Part shown: positions 1-7,666 of the stretch, piece after piece
Layout of the letters: the number at the start of each line of letters is the position of its first letter
Position numbering within the stretch: the first letter of the stretch is position 1
Origin: Polaromonas eurypsychrophila
GTDB taxonomy: Bacteria > Pseudomonadota > Gammaproteobacteria > Burkholderiales > Burkholderiaceae_C
Direction: 5' to 3'
DNA: 64,000 nucleotides
Assembly (NCBI RefSeq): GCF_014641715.1
Contig: NZ_BMIG01000001.1
Span: 434,001 to 498,000 of the forward strand
Notes under the pieces: generated by a model
The model's database searches: none
What the model was told of the DNA's origin: nothing
The model's input: only the letters and a program-made list of their open reading frames with translations
Translations under genes and position numbers: made by a program

Positions 1-95
1 TCTGGCAAAGATCCTTGGCGTTCAATTCGGGCCGGTCGCGAGCCCGAGAGTTTCCCGACCCTCTGAGCAGGCTCAGCGTGGCGCAAGGATTCGAC
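1..95. other. Unassigned left edge
   Basis: No convincing gene is seen. An open frame that runs on the + strand from about 15 to 392 has no ribosome binding site and lies antisense to the DsbG-like remnant, so it is treated as chance. The left end of the window cuts whatever precedes. Confidence 0.4.
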
Positions 96-284
96 TCAGC
101 ATCTCGACGATGGTGCACCTTGCTCATTTTGCAGATTTCCGTCGGTGTCTTTGTAAAGGGTCGTCGGTGTGGCAGTAAATCCCAGTTGCTGCATCAACGT
201 CTGGTTGGCGTCGAGTTGCACGCGGACTTTGGGCGAAATCTGAGCCGGGGGCGTCACACCCACCGCTGCGATGTTGTTGTTCAT
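96..284 (-). pseudogene. DsbG-like thiol:disulfide interchange protein remnant
   Basis: The 62-residue reading frame resembles the C-terminal part of DsbG/DsbC-type disulfide isomerases: residues around 28–35 (ANQTLMQQ) followed by LGFTATPTTLYKD and then DGNLQNEQGAP match the region containing the cis-Pro loop (TATPT). The thioredoxin CxxC region and the N-terminal dimerisation domain are absent, and the frame ends abruptly in an unrelated SSRC tail. I read this as a decayed fragment rather than a functional gene. The assignment rests on recognised family pattern only; a protein search of the 62 residues would settle it. Confidence 0.5.
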
Positions 285-487
285 GCTGAGTCAGCGCGGC
301 CTGCGGGTCTGCGGGAGGTCACCGTCCGTGGTGTGCTCACCTCTTATGTCCGCGCAGGGTCAAGATTGTGTGAAAACGCAATTTACTTTTGAACTGCGAA
401 CTGGAGCTCGCGCCTTGGCGTGAGCCGCCTCCCCCAGACCGTCCTACACTGCGGGGCTTTGCCGACGCTCAGGCCAACTGGGACTGG
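285..487. other. Intergenic stretch with no recognised feature
   Basis: Nothing supportable was found between the DsbG-like remnant and the end of the sulfate permease-like gene. No terminator hairpin with a T-run is obvious. Confidence 0.4.
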
Positions 488-2191
488 TTAATTTCCCACC
501 TGGACAGCATGCTCAAACGCCTCATGCACGCTCAAAAACACCTTGCCCTGCAGGCGCTGACCGAGTTCGGTTGAGCGCAGCCGGTCCATCACCGGACCCT
601 TGACCTCGGCCAGCGTGAACTCGATGCCTCTGCTCGCCAGGCTGCGCTCGAGCTGGGTCAGCACGCCCAGAGCGGTGGCGTCGATCTGGTTGACGGCGGA
701 GCAAATCAGCAGCACGCGCCGCACCGACGGGTCGTGGGCCAGCAGCGCCTCGACCCTGTCTTCCAGCACGGTAGCATTCGCAAAAAACAGGCTCTCATCG
801 ACGCGCAGGGCAAGCAGACCGGGGACGGTCTGCACGGCGTGTCGCTCGACGTTGCGGAAGTGCTCGGTGCCGGGCACCCGCCCGACCACGGCCATGTGCG
901 GGTGACTGCTGCGCCAGACCAGAGCAGCCAGTGACAGCGCCACACCCATCAGGATGCCTGCTTCCACACCTAGCGCCACCACGCCCATCGCCGTAGCCAG
1001 CAGCGACAGCGCGTCAGCACGGTCATAGTGCCAGGCTTCCTTCAGCGTCTTCAGGTCAATCAGCGAAGTCACCGCCACGATGATGGTGGCCGCCAGCACC
1101 GCATACGGCAGGTAGTAGAAGAGGCCGGTCAGAGCGGCGATCACCAACGCCATCAGCGCGGCCGAGATCACCCCCGCTAGCGGCGTGTGTGCACCGGCCG
1201 CGAAATTCACCACCGAGCGCGCAAAGCCGCCGGTCACCGGGTAGCCGCCCGACAGGGCACTGGCGACATTGGCGGCGCCCAGGCCCAGTAGCTCGCGGTT
1301 GGGCTGGATGCGCTGCTGGCGCTTGAGCGCCAGCGACTGCGCCACGGACACGCTTTCGACGAAGCCGATCAGCGTGATCAGCAGCGCAGGCAGCCAGAGC
1401 TGGCCCAGCGTGCTCACGCCGGGCAGTGCCAAGGTCAGTTGCGGCAATCCTTGCGGCACGGAGCCCACCACACTGACACCGGCGGTCTCGTTCAGCTTGA
1501 ACAGCCAGACCACGGCGGTGGAGACGATCACGGCCGCCATGGGCGCCAGCTTGGCCATCAGGTCGGCCGCTTTGGCTGGCACGCCCAGCCGCGTCAGCAG
1601 CGGAGCCAGGTAGCGGCGGGCCAGCAGCAGGAAAAGCAGGCTGGCCCCACCGATGGCCAAGGTGACTGGCGTGGTCTGCGGCAGCGCCTTGGCCAAGCCG
1701 ACCAGGGTCTCCAGCACGTCCGAGCCCGCCACCTTGACGCCCAGGATGTACTTGAGCTGGCCCACGGCGATCAGCACCGCGGATCCGGTGATGAAGCCGC
1801 TGATGACCGGGTGGCTCAGAAAATGCGCGAGAAAGCCCAGGCGCAGGGCGCCGAAAGCCAGCAGCATCACGCCCGAGATCAGCGACAACTGGATGGCCAG
1901 TGTCACGTACTCGGCCGATCCGGCGGCGGCCAGCGGCTGCAAGGCGCTGGCTGTCATGAGTGAAGCGACCGCTACCGGTCCGACCGCCAGAGTCATGCTT
2001 GAGCCCAGCAAGGCGTAAGCCACGATGGGCAGGATGCTGGCGTACAGGCCCACTTCGGGCGGCAGCCCGGCCAACAGGGCGTAGGCCAGGCTTTGCGGAA
2101 TGAGCATCACGGTAACGATCACACCCGCGGTGAGGTCACCGGCCAGCCAGGCCGGCCGGTAGCTGCGGAGCCAGGCAGGTAACAAGTTCAT
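488..2191 (-). CDS. SulP family (SLC26A-type) anion permease with C-terminal STAS domain
   Basis: A 567-residue inner-membrane transporter. The N-terminus (LPAWLRSYRPAWLAGDLTAGV) and the following IPQSLAYALLAGLPPEVGLY are the standard SulP signature; about 10–12 hydrophobic segments fill residues 20–420, and residues about 440–560 form the cytoplasmic STAS domain. SulP proteins import sulfate or other anions, often with proton or sodium coupling; substrate cannot be read from sequence. It is the last gene of a minus-strand operon headed by a persulfide-type ArsR regulator and following two YeeE/YedE-type genes and a DUF442 gene. Sulfate or thiosulfate handling is therefore the likely role, although bicarbonate transport is a known alternative in this family. 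The ATG at 2191 is 52 bp after the upstream gene. Confidence 0.88.
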   Translation of the reverse strand: MNLLPAWLRSYRPAWLAGDLTAGVIVTVMLIPQSLAYALLAGLPPEVGLYASILPIVAYALLGSSMTLAVGPVAVASLMTASALQPLAAAGSAEYVTLAIQLSLISGVMLLAFGALRLGFLAHFLSHPVISGFITGSAVLIAVGQLKYILGVKVAGSDVLETLVGLAKALPQTTPVTLAIGGASLLFLLLARRYLAPLLTRLGVPAKAADLMAKLAPMAAVIVSTAVVWLFKLNETAGVSVVGSVPQGLPQLTLALPGVSTLGQLWLPALLITLIGFVESVSVAQSLALKRQQRIQPNRELLGLGAANVASALSGGYPVTGGFARSVVNFAAGAHTPLAGVISAALMALVIAALTGLFYYLPYAVLAATIIVAVTSLIDLKTLKEAWHYDRADALSLLATAMGVVALGVEAGILMGVALSLAALVWRSSHPHMAVVGRVPGTEHFRNVERHAVQTVPGLLALRVDESLFFANATVLEDRVEALLAHDPSVRRVLLICSAVNQIDATALGVLTQLERSLASRGIEFTLAEVKGPVMDRLRSTELGQRLQGKVFLSVHEAFEHAVQVGN

Positions 2192-2242
2192 GAAGTTGTC
2201 CTTGTCATGAGAAATGAGCGGGGGCTGACCAGGAGCGGGGCT

Positions 2243-2587
2243 TCACGCGGCGGCCTGGGCCAACTGATAAAGCTGAGCCGAGCGCGCCCCCGAGTGGCAG
2301 AAAGCCAGCACCGGGGCGGGAGCCGTGACCAGCGCCTGCCGCATGGCCACGGCTTGCGCCGGCGTGATGGCGCCGCTGACCACGGGCAGGTAGACATAGT
2401 GCAGACCAGCCGTCCGGGCGGCCTGTTCGATATCACGGCTCAGAGGCTGGGCACTGCCACCCTCGCCATCCGGGCGGTTGTTGATCAGGGCAGTGAAGCC
2501 CATGGCGGCAAGACCGTGGACGTCACCGACCGTGAGCTGTGCGGTGACCGCGAACGCCGCGTTCAGATGACGAATCGGGGCTACCAT
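2243..2587 (-). CDS. DUF442/TIGR01244 family sulfur transferase–phosphatase-like protein
   Basis: A 114-residue protein of the family found as the N-terminal domain of Blh proteins and as small stand-alone proteins in sulfide-oxidation operons. The C-terminal loop FCHSGARS has a C-x4-R active-site pattern like rhodaneses, with the Cys as probable nucleophile; GFTALINNRPDGE is the conserved N-terminal block. It probably moves or senses sulfane sulfur. The ATG at 2587 lies one base beyond the stop of the preceding YeeE/YedE-type gene, which points to translational coupling; a TTG 15 bases further upstream is possible but less likely. Location in the BigR-type operon supports a sulfur role. Exact reaction is unknown. 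Confidence 0.78.
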   Translation of the reverse strand: MVAPIRHLNAAFAVTAQLTVGDVHGLAAMGFTALINNRPDGEGGSAQPLSRDIEQAARTAGLHYVYLPVVSGAITPAQAVAMRQALVTAPAPVLAFCHSGARSAQLYQLAQAAA

Positions 2588-2588
2588 G

Positions 2589-3023
2589 TCAACGCGCACC
2601 AAGCCGCTGTGTGCGCCGCTCGCTCAACTCGAACAGAAGCATACCCGCCAGCATGGCCAGCACGAACACCGCCGCCTTGGGTTGCCCCGTCCCGAGCGAG
2701 ACGAGGGCCGGGCCGGGGCAGAAGCCCGCCAGACCCCAGCCAACGCCAAACATCAACCCACCCACCAGCAGACGCTTGTCGATGTCGCGCGAGGTGGGTA
2801 GGTGCAGAGCATCGCCCAGGAAAGTGGTGGTGCGTTTTTTCGCCAGCGCGAAGGCGAACACGCCGATCAGGATGGCGCCGCCCATTACCAGCGCCAGCGA
2901 AGGATCCCAGGCGCCGAATAGGTCCAGAAAGCCGATCACCTTGCCCGGATCGGTCATGCCGGAGAGGATGAGGCCGATGCCAAAAATCAGCCCGACCACG
3001 AATTCAGAAATGCGATGTTTCAT
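2589..3023 (-). CDS. YeeE/YedE family membrane protein, half-transporter B
   Basis: A 144-residue membrane protein with four hydrophobic segments. Conserved family features include GIGLILSGMTDPGKVIGFLDL near the N-terminus and the motif AGFCPGPALVSLG near residue 105–117, whose Cys is the kind of residue that relays thiosulfate or sulfide in YeeE. Full-length YeeE proteins fuse two such halves; here the second half is the adjacent upstream gene, so the two probably form a heteromer that imports a reduced sulfur species. The gene is 22 bp downstream of its partner and 1 bp upstream of the DUF442 gene. Equivalent pairs are often called PmpA/PmpB. Confidence 0.83.
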   Translation of the reverse strand: MKHRISEFVVGLIFGIGLILSGMTDPGKVIGFLDLFGAWDPSLALVMGGAILIGVFAFALAKKRTTTFLGDALHLPTSRDIDKRLLVGGLMFGVGWGLAGFCPGPALVSLGTGQPKAAVFVLAMLAGMLLFELSERRTQRLGAR

Positions 3024-3045
3024 GGGTGTTTCCTTATTATTCGGT

Positions 3046-3480
3046 TCATGAGCTCAGTGCGTGTCGCACCAGGTATACGGTCACAAAGCCGGCGCCCATG
3101 AAGGCGAGCGTGGCCATGAGCGAGCGGGGCGACAGGCGTGCCAGGCCGCAGACGCCGTGACCGCTGGTGCAGCCCGAGCCGTATCGCGTGCCCACGCCCA
3201 CCAGCAGTCCGGCAACCACCACCGTGGTCCAACCCGCGTCGATGCGCACCGAGGTGGGTCCGGCCACCAGGAAGTACAGCATCGGTGCGACCAGCAGGCC
3301 GAGAAGGAAGGACAAACGCCAGCCCACGTCGCCGGATTTCGGGCGGAACAGGCCACCCACAATGCCGCTGATGCCGAGGATGCGCCCGTTCACCAGAATG
3401 AATAGCGCCGATGCCAGGCCCAGCAAGATGCCACCGGCCAGCGAGGCCCAGGGCGTGAAATGATTCCAGTCGATAGTCAT
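3046..3480 (-). CDS. YeeE/YedE family membrane protein, half-transporter A
   Basis: A 144-residue integral membrane protein with about four segments; the block GSGCTSGHGVCGLARLSPRS near residues 101–120 is the hallmark Cys-containing motif of YeeE/YedE transporters. It is the partner of the next gene downstream and together they would form one YeeE-like unit for thiosulfate or another sulfane-sulfur compound. Its ATG overlaps the TGA of the upstream ArsR-type regulator (ATGA, 3477–3480), so expression is tied to that regulator. Substrate is inferred from family and context, not shown. Confidence 0.84.
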   Translation of the reverse strand: MTIDWNHFTPWASLAGGILLGLASALFILVNGRILGISGIVGGLFRPKSGDVGWRLSFLLGLLVAPMLYFLVAGPTSVRIDAGWTTVVVAGLLVGVGTRYGSGCTSGHGVCGLARLSPRSLMATLAFMGAGFVTVYLVRHALSS

Positions 3481-3809
3481 CGTTTTTTCCTCTTGGGGTT
3501 GTCACAAAATTGTTCGTACAGCACATTCATCACGGCCAGCGCTTGCGGGCTGTCGATCTGGTAATAGATGCTCTTGCCTTCACGGCGCGTACTGACAAGG
3601 CTTTCGTCGCGCAACACGCCCAGCTGCTGGGACAGCGTGGGTTGCGCGATTCCGACCAGCGCTTCCAGTTCACCCACTCGCTGCTCTCCCTGTGCCAGCT
3701 GGCACAGCAATAGCAGCCGGTCGGGGTTGGACAGCACCCTCATTAGGCGGCTGGCCTCGTCGGCGGCGCTGCGCAAGATGGCGAGGTCCATGATGGTGTC
3801 TACCTGCAT
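3477..3809 (-). CDS. bigR: ArsR/SmtB-family persulfide-responsive repressor, BigR/SqrR type
   Basis: A 110-residue winged-helix repressor. The helix-turn-helix segment IAQPTLSQQLGVLRDESLV and wing TRREGKSIYYQI are typical ArsR. It has exactly two cysteines, C36 (LLLLCQLA) and C102 (EQFCDNP); their 66-residue separation equals that of the two sensor cysteines of BigR (42/108) and SqrR (41/107), which form a polysulfide link on exposure to sulfane sulfur and release DNA. No metal-binding ArsR motif (ELCVCDL) is seen. It heads an operon with YeeE/YedE halves, DUF442 and SulP genes, with a perfect 13-bp inverted repeat 34 bp upstream of its start, which is the likely operator for autoregulation and for the divergent enzyme. 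An AAGGAG precedes the ATG at 3809. Confidence 0.85.
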   Translation of the reverse strand: MQVDTIMDLAILRSAADEASRLMRVLSNPDRLLLLCQLAQGEQRVGELEALVGIAQPTLSQQLGVLRDESLVSTRREGKSIYYQIDSPQALAVMNVLYEQFCDNPKRKKR

Positions 3810-3844
3810 GGTGACGTCACTCCTTTTTGATTTAAGACATAGAT

Positions 3845-3873
3845 AGTATATTGACAGATAGTTTGTTCGTCAA
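3845..3873 (-). promoter_or_regulatory. Sigma70-type promoter for the BigR-type operon
   Basis: Read on the minus strand, TTGACG (3873–3868) and TATACT (3850–3845) are spaced by 17 bp. This promoter occupies almost the same bases as the + strand promoter, a consequence of the symmetric operator. Confidence 0.72.
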
Positions 3874-3879
3874 TATACT
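3851..3879 (+). promoter_or_regulatory. Sigma70-type promoter for the persulfide-dioxygenase-like gene
   Basis: The −35 element TTGACA (3851–3856) and −10 element TATACT (3874–3879) are spaced by 17 bp, close to consensus. Initiation would fall near 3886, which excludes the TTG at 3882 as translation start and supports the ATG at 3915. Confidence 0.75.
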
Positions 3880-3914
3880 ATTTGAATAGAAACTCACGCG
3901 ACAAGGACCATTGC

Positions 3915-4775
3915 ATGACACCCACCGTACAAAGTTTTTTCGACCCCGCCACCTGGACCGTCAGCTACGTGGTCTATGAAAAGGAAGTCTCAGCTTGTGC
4001 CATCATTGATTCGGTGCTCGACTACGACCCGAAGTCTGGACGTACCAGCACTACCTCCGCCGACAAGCTGATCGCATTCGTGCAGGAAAAGAACCTGCGG
4101 GTCGACTGGATTCTGGAAACACATGCCCATGCGGACCATCTGTCAGCGGCGCACTATCTGCGCGAGAAGCTGGGCGGAAAAATTGCCATTGGCGCGGCCA
4201 TCACCGATGTTCAGGACGTGTTCAAGCGCATCTTCCACCTTGAAGCGGAGTTCCGGCCGGATGGCCACCAGTTCGACCACCTGCTGCAGGACGGCGAAAC
4301 GTTTGCCATCGGCGTGCTCACCGCCGAGGCCCTGTCGGTGCCCGGGCACACCCCGGCCTGCATGGCCTACCGCATCGGTGATGCGGTGTTTGTGGGCGAC
4401 ACCCTGTTCATGCCCGACGTGGGCACGGCGCGCTGCGACTTCCCTGGCGGCGATGCCCACAGTCTGTACCGCTCAATGCGCAAGCTGCTGAGCCTGCCGC
4501 CCGAGACACGCCTGTTCATGTGCCACGACTACCCGCCGGAGGGGCGCCCGGCGGTCTGGGAAACCACGGTGGCCGAGCAACGGGCGAAAAACATCCACAT
4601 TCATGACGGCGTGAGCGAGGATGACTTCGTCAAGATGCGCAGCGCGCGTGACGCCTCGCTGGAGATGCCGGTGCTTATTCTGCCCTCAGTGCAGGTCAAC
4701 ATCCGTGCCGGCGAGATGCCACCAAAGGAAGACAACGGCGTGTCGTACCTGAAAATTCCACTCAACGCCTTGTGA
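3915..4775 (+). CDS. MBL-fold hydrolase, Blh/persulfide dioxygenase-like
   Basis: A 286-residue metallo-beta-lactamase-fold enzyme. The metal motif THAHADH (near residue 70), the downstream GHTPACMAY, VGDTLFMPDVGTARCDFPGGDA, and CHDYPPEGRP near residue 200 match the ETHE1/Blh group of glutathione persulfide dioxygenases, which use one non-haem iron to oxidise GSSH to sulfite. Hydroxyacylglutathione hydrolase (glyoxalase II) is the main alternative but would carry a second full metal site and lacks this context. The ATG at 3915 is preceded by AAGGA at 3903–3907. Divergence from a persulfide-sensing repressor with a shared operator indicates sulfide detoxification, with the product sulfite or sulfate possibly handled by neighbouring transporters. 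Confidence 0.85.
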   Translation: MTPTVQSFFDPATWTVSYVVYEKEVSACAIIDSVLDYDPKSGRTSTTSADKLIAFVQEKNLRVDWILETHAHADHLSAAHYLREKLGGKIAIGAAITDVQDVFKRIFHLEAEFRPDGHQFDHLLQDGETFAIGVLTAEALSVPGHTPACMAYRIGDAVFVGDTLFMPDVGTARCDFPGGDAHSLYRSMRKLLSLPPETRLFMCHDYPPEGRPAVWETTVAEQRAKNIHIHDGVSEDDFVKMRSARDASLEMPVLILPSVQVNIRAGEMPPKEDNGVSYLKIPLNAL

Positions 4776-4992
4776 TCCCTTGCCCGTCCTTAACTTGAAG
4801 AAAGCCCATGCAATGAGTGAAAAATGAATTGTGATGCCGCTGGTCAAGGATCACTACTACCGCTTCCGGATTACCTTTGCCGAGGAAGTGCCCGATTTGA
4901 CTGGCGACGAGGCGCTACCTTCCCAGAAAAAATCTGAAATAGTAAGGACTGGCGCAGCCAGCCCATCCGTATGGACCCCATGCGGGGTCGGG
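4776..4992. other. Intergenic region between convergent genes, with hairpin
   Basis: It contains a GACCCC/GGGGTC hairpin (4974–4979 with 4984–4989, 4-base loop) just before the end of the nhaR-like gene. A short frame beginning at ATG 4834 (MPLVKDHYYRFRITF...) could encode about 57 residues but runs into the opposite gene and matches nothing I recognise. Confidence 0.4.
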
Positions 4993-5877
4993 TCAGCGAG
5001 CAGCTAGCAGCAGTTTTTGCACCAGCGGGTGCAGCAATTTTTTATGCGCTGCGATGGCAAAAAAATGTTGCTCCACATTTTCGCAGGGGCCAATCCGTTT
5101 GACGCCGTAACGCGTGACCAGTTCCTCATGCACCAGCTCGGCGGCCGGAAACACGCCCATCCCTGCGGCGCCGAAGGTCTTGAGTAGGGCATTGTCCTCA
5201 AACTCTCCCACCAGGTTGGGCGTGATCCCCAGCCGCTCAAACCACTGGTTGATCGGCACCCGCACCGCGCCGTGCGTGGTGGGCAGCAGCACCGGCACCT
5301 TTACAAGCGACTGAGGAAAGCCTTTGCGCGCGGCTGCGTGCAGAGACGGGGCGGCGTACCAGGCCAGGGGCGAAGAACCGAGGGAATGGCTGTAGAGCTT
5401 GACATTGGGGTGGGGCGGCGCCGGACGGTCGGCCAGGATCACGTCAAGCCGGTGCAGCGCCAGATCGCCCAGCAGGTCTTCGAACTCGTCTTCATGGCAG
5501 ACCAGCCGAAGCCGGGGCGTACGCATGACGGGTTGCATCAAACGCCTGACCGCCAGTTTAGGCAAGCCCTCGGAAATGCCGACAGCCAGCCGCACGGTGG
5601 GTGCGCTGACGGCATCGCGCACCAGCGCGGGCAGTTGCTCGCCGAGCTGAAAGATCTGCTCGGCCTGCTGCAGCGCCGCGGTGCCGGCATCCGTCAGTGC
5701 CAAGCCACGGCCCTTGGGCTTGAGCAGGGCGTAGCCGAGCGAGCGCTCCAGTTCGCGCACCTGCGTGCTCACGGTTTGCACTGCCATGCCGAGGCGCGCG
5801 GCGGCGCGGGTCATGCCTCCTTCCTTGGCGACAACCCAAAAATAGTACAAATGGTGATAGCTGAAGTCTTTGTGCAT
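4993..5877 (-). CDS. nhaR: LysR-family regulator, NhaR-like
   Basis: A 294-residue LysR-type regulator. The start MHKDFSYHHLYYFWVVAKEGGM is characteristic of NhaR rather than other LysR proteins; the HTH lies at about residues 20–45 (TRAARLGMAVQTVSTQVREL) and the phrase KPKGRGLALTDAG also fits NhaR. NhaR activates the sodium/proton antiporter gene nhaA and, in enterobacteria, osmC and pgaABCD. No nhaA is present in the window, so the local target is unknown; a divergent ribosome-associated-protein gene is adjacent. The ATG at 5877 is chosen because the 27 codons before it, from a TTG at 5958, do not resemble the family. Confidence 0.75.
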   Translation of the reverse strand: MHKDFSYHHLYYFWVVAKEGGMTRAAARLGMAVQTVSTQVRELERSLGYALLKPKGRGLALTDAGTAALQQAEQIFQLGEQLPALVRDAVSAPTVRLAVGISEGLPKLAVRRLMQPVMRTPRLRLVCHEDEFEDLLGDLALHRLDVILADRPAPPHPNVKLYSHSLGSSPLAWYAAPSLHAAARKGFPQSLVKVPVLLPTTHGAVRVPINQWFERLGITPNLVGEFEDNALLKTFGAAGMGVFPAAELVHEELVTRYGVKRIGPCENVEQHFFAIAAHKKLLHPLVQKLLLAAR

Positions 5878-5975
5878 TGTCAGTTTTATCGGGAAAATAA
5901 CTTCTATATTGTCTGCTTTTACAGAAACCCATAATTGCGTATGGTGGTTCTTTCCCAACTCAATGGAGTGTATTC

Positions 5976-6305
5976 ATGCAGATCATTTTTGAATCGCCTG
6001 AGCCGTGGCTGGAGCAACTGCGTGGTCTGGCGGTGCGTCGCGTGCGGCAGGCTACTCGGCATCTCGGCTGGCTGGCGCCGCGCGCACGGGTTCGGGTCTC
6101 GGATGTTCAGGGTGCCGACGACGGCATCGACAAGCGCTGCGAGGTTGAACTGACGGCTGAAGGTGCGGGCTCGGTGGTGGTGACCTCCGTCACGCGCGAC
6201 TGGGGCTCGGCGTTGCAAAGCGCATTGGCGCGCGCTGTCCGCGCCTTGCTGCGCAAACTTCAGCCGCCGCGCAGCGCCCGGCATGCCATCAGCCACCAAC
6301 GCTGA
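5976..6305 (+). CDS. HPF/RaiA-family ribosome-associated-like protein
   Basis: A 109-residue protein with the beta-alpha-beta-beta-beta-alpha outline of the hibernation factor family: N-terminal MQIIFESPEPWLE, a helix with RRVRQATRHLGWLAPRARVRV, central strand KRCEVELTAEGAGSVVVTSV and a C-terminal helix WGSALQSALARAVRALLRKL. It lacks the C-terminal extension of long HPF. Such short paralogues are common in betaproteobacteria and may bind the ribosome decoding region in stress. GGAG at 5965–5968 precedes the ATG. It is followed 41 bp later by a zinc-ribbon gene on the same strand and faces away from the nhaR-like gene. Confidence 0.6.
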   Translation: MQIIFESPEPWLEQLRGLAVRRVRQATRHLGWLAPRARVRVSDVQGADDGIDKRCEVELTAEGAGSVVVTSVTRDWGSALQSALARAVRALLRKLQPPRSARHAISHQR

Positions 6306-6346
6306 CGCGACCGCCGCACTTTTTAATTTTTACGGAGAATCCTTTG

Positions 6347-6625
6347 ATGAAATGTCCCCATTGCCCCGATGCCACCTTGCTGATGTCTGAACGCCAGGGT
6401 GTTGAAATTGACTACTGTCCCCAGTGCCGCGGCGTCTGGCTGGACCGCGGTGAGCTCGACAAGCTGATAAACCTGTCTGCAGCACCCCCCGCGTCCGCAC
6501 CATCACCGATCCGGCAAGCGTCGCAAGTCCGGCAGCCTGACTTCGTGGATTCCGACTATCGCCACCAGCAGCAGCGTGGCTATCCGCGCAAGCAGAAGTC
6601 CTGGCTCAGCGAAATATTTGACTAG
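6347..6625 (+). CDS. TFIIB-type zinc-ribbon domain protein
   Basis: A 92-residue protein with a zf-TFIIB domain: CPHC near residues 3–6 and YCPQCRGVWLDRGELDKL near residues 23–40 supply the four zinc ligands and the conserved WLDRGEL. The rest is a Ser/Pro/Gln-rich tail ending KSWLSEIFD, which is also conserved in this family in betaproteobacteria. Function unknown; the family is abundant and often stress-linked. The second ATG (6347) is taken because GGAG lies at 6334–6337; the preceding TTG is only a readthrough codon. Confidence 0.8.
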   Translation: MKCPHCPDATLLMSERQGVEIDYCPQCRGVWLDRGELDKLINLSAAPPASAPSPIRQASQVRQPDFVDSDYRHQQQRGYPRKQKSWLSEIFD

Positions 6626-6831
6626 TGCGCAAGGCCTGAGGGTCCGGTAGGGTTTGTATGAAATGCTTGCATTCGGCCGCACTCGGGCACCTTGCCGTGT
6701 TAGGCTGAAGTTGGGTATGCAACGATTTGGTGCGCGCTTTTTTGCTTTCATTTTTTGCATGCTGGTTACAAAAAAACGAGACGAGCCGCCCTGCAAGATC
6801 GCCCGTTGTTGTGCTGAAGGAGTACCCGGTT

Positions 6832-7422
6832 GTGAAGCTGTTCCGGATGGTTGAATCCATTGCCCGTTTGTCGGTTGCCGGCCTGAGTGTGCTGCTGGTC
6901 GCAGCTTGCGCGATGCCGGTCAAGCAATTTCCCCTGCAGGAGCAATTTGGCTCTACCGCAACCTATTCACGGCTGTTTGATGCGACCGCCAAGCAAACGT
7001 GCGAGGCCGCGCGGCGTGCGTTGTTGAGCCAGGGCTACATCATCAATACCGCGCGTGAGGACCTGGTGGACGGACACAAAAGTTTCCAGCCCGAGCCCGA
7101 AGCGCATTTGCAGATGGCCATTCGTGTGGTCTGTGCGCCCGAGACCGCCGACAAAACCGTCAGCCTCGGCTTTGTCACTGCGTTGCAAGACAGTTATGCG
7201 CTGAAGAAAAGCAACAACTCCGCCAGCCTCGGCGTGGGTGGCATCGGCTCGGTGTCCTTGCCATTCAGTTCCAGCAACGATGCGATGGTCAAGGTCGGTA
7301 GCGAAACCATCACCGCAGATGTCTTTTACGACCGCTTCTTCGACCTGGTCAAACGCTACCTGGTGATGGACGACAGCGTCGGCATCACCGGCATCACTGG
7401 CAGCCCCGCCACGCCGCGTTGA
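6832..7422 (+). CDS. DUF2242 lipoprotein
   Basis: A 196-residue predicted lipoprotein. A GTG at 6832 is preceded by AAGGAG (6817–6822) and starts a signal peptide with basic residues followed by SVAGLSVLLVAAC, where LVAAC is the lipobox; the mature protein would start at that Cys. The region YSRLFDATAKQTCEAARRAL and LLSQGYIINTAREDLV match DUF2242. Role unknown; members are common in Burkholderiales. An ATG 15 bases further on is the alternative start. It stands alone on the + strand, with 244 bp to the next gene. Confidence 0.75.
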   Translation: MKLFRMVESIARLSVAGLSVLLVAACAMPVKQFPLQEQFGSTATYSRLFDATAKQTCEAARRALLSQGYIINTAREDLVDGHKSFQPEPEAHLQMAIRVVCAPETADKTVSLGFVTALQDSYALKKSNNSASLGVGGIGSVSLPFSSSNDAMVKVGSETITADVFYDRFFDLVKRYLVMDDSVGITGITGSPATPR

Positions 7423-7666
7423 ACATCTTCGCCGGCAGGGCAGGGTGTCAGGCACGGTGTGGTGCATGTCCACTGCGTTGCTCCAGGCGCATGTCGATAC
7501 CACTGCGTCCGCGAGGTAAACAGCGGGTAAATACACGCGGCACTTACCCCGGCTTCACACAGTCAGCCCACTATCTGCTCACTGAATCTCCAGCGATTGA
7601 AAAGCAGCGATTCAGGAGCAGCCCTGACAGGTTGCTGGCCCTTTGTTGTCAAAGCAGGAGAACCGC

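Larger units (their letters stand above)
3843..3881. promoter_or_regulatory. Perfect inverted-repeat operator of the BigR-type regulator
   Basis: Left arm ATAGTATATTGAC (3843–3855) and right arm GTCAATATACTAT (3869–3881) are a perfect 13-bp inverted repeat separated by 13 bp. It lies between divergently transcribed bigR-like and persulfide-dioxygenase-like genes and is AT-rich in a GC-rich genome, as described for BigR-family operators. Each arm also supplies a −35 element on one strand and a −10 element on the other, so a bound dimer would block both promoters. Confidence 0.8.

Noticed and set aside
15-392. Open frame on the + strand of about 125 codons
   Set aside because: Antisense to the DsbG-like remnant, no ribosome site, no family resemblance.
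4831-5006. Possible 57-residue gene between the dioxygenase-like gene and the nhaR-like gene
   Set aside because: Runs into the nhaR-like gene from the other strand, no ribosome site, unrecognised.
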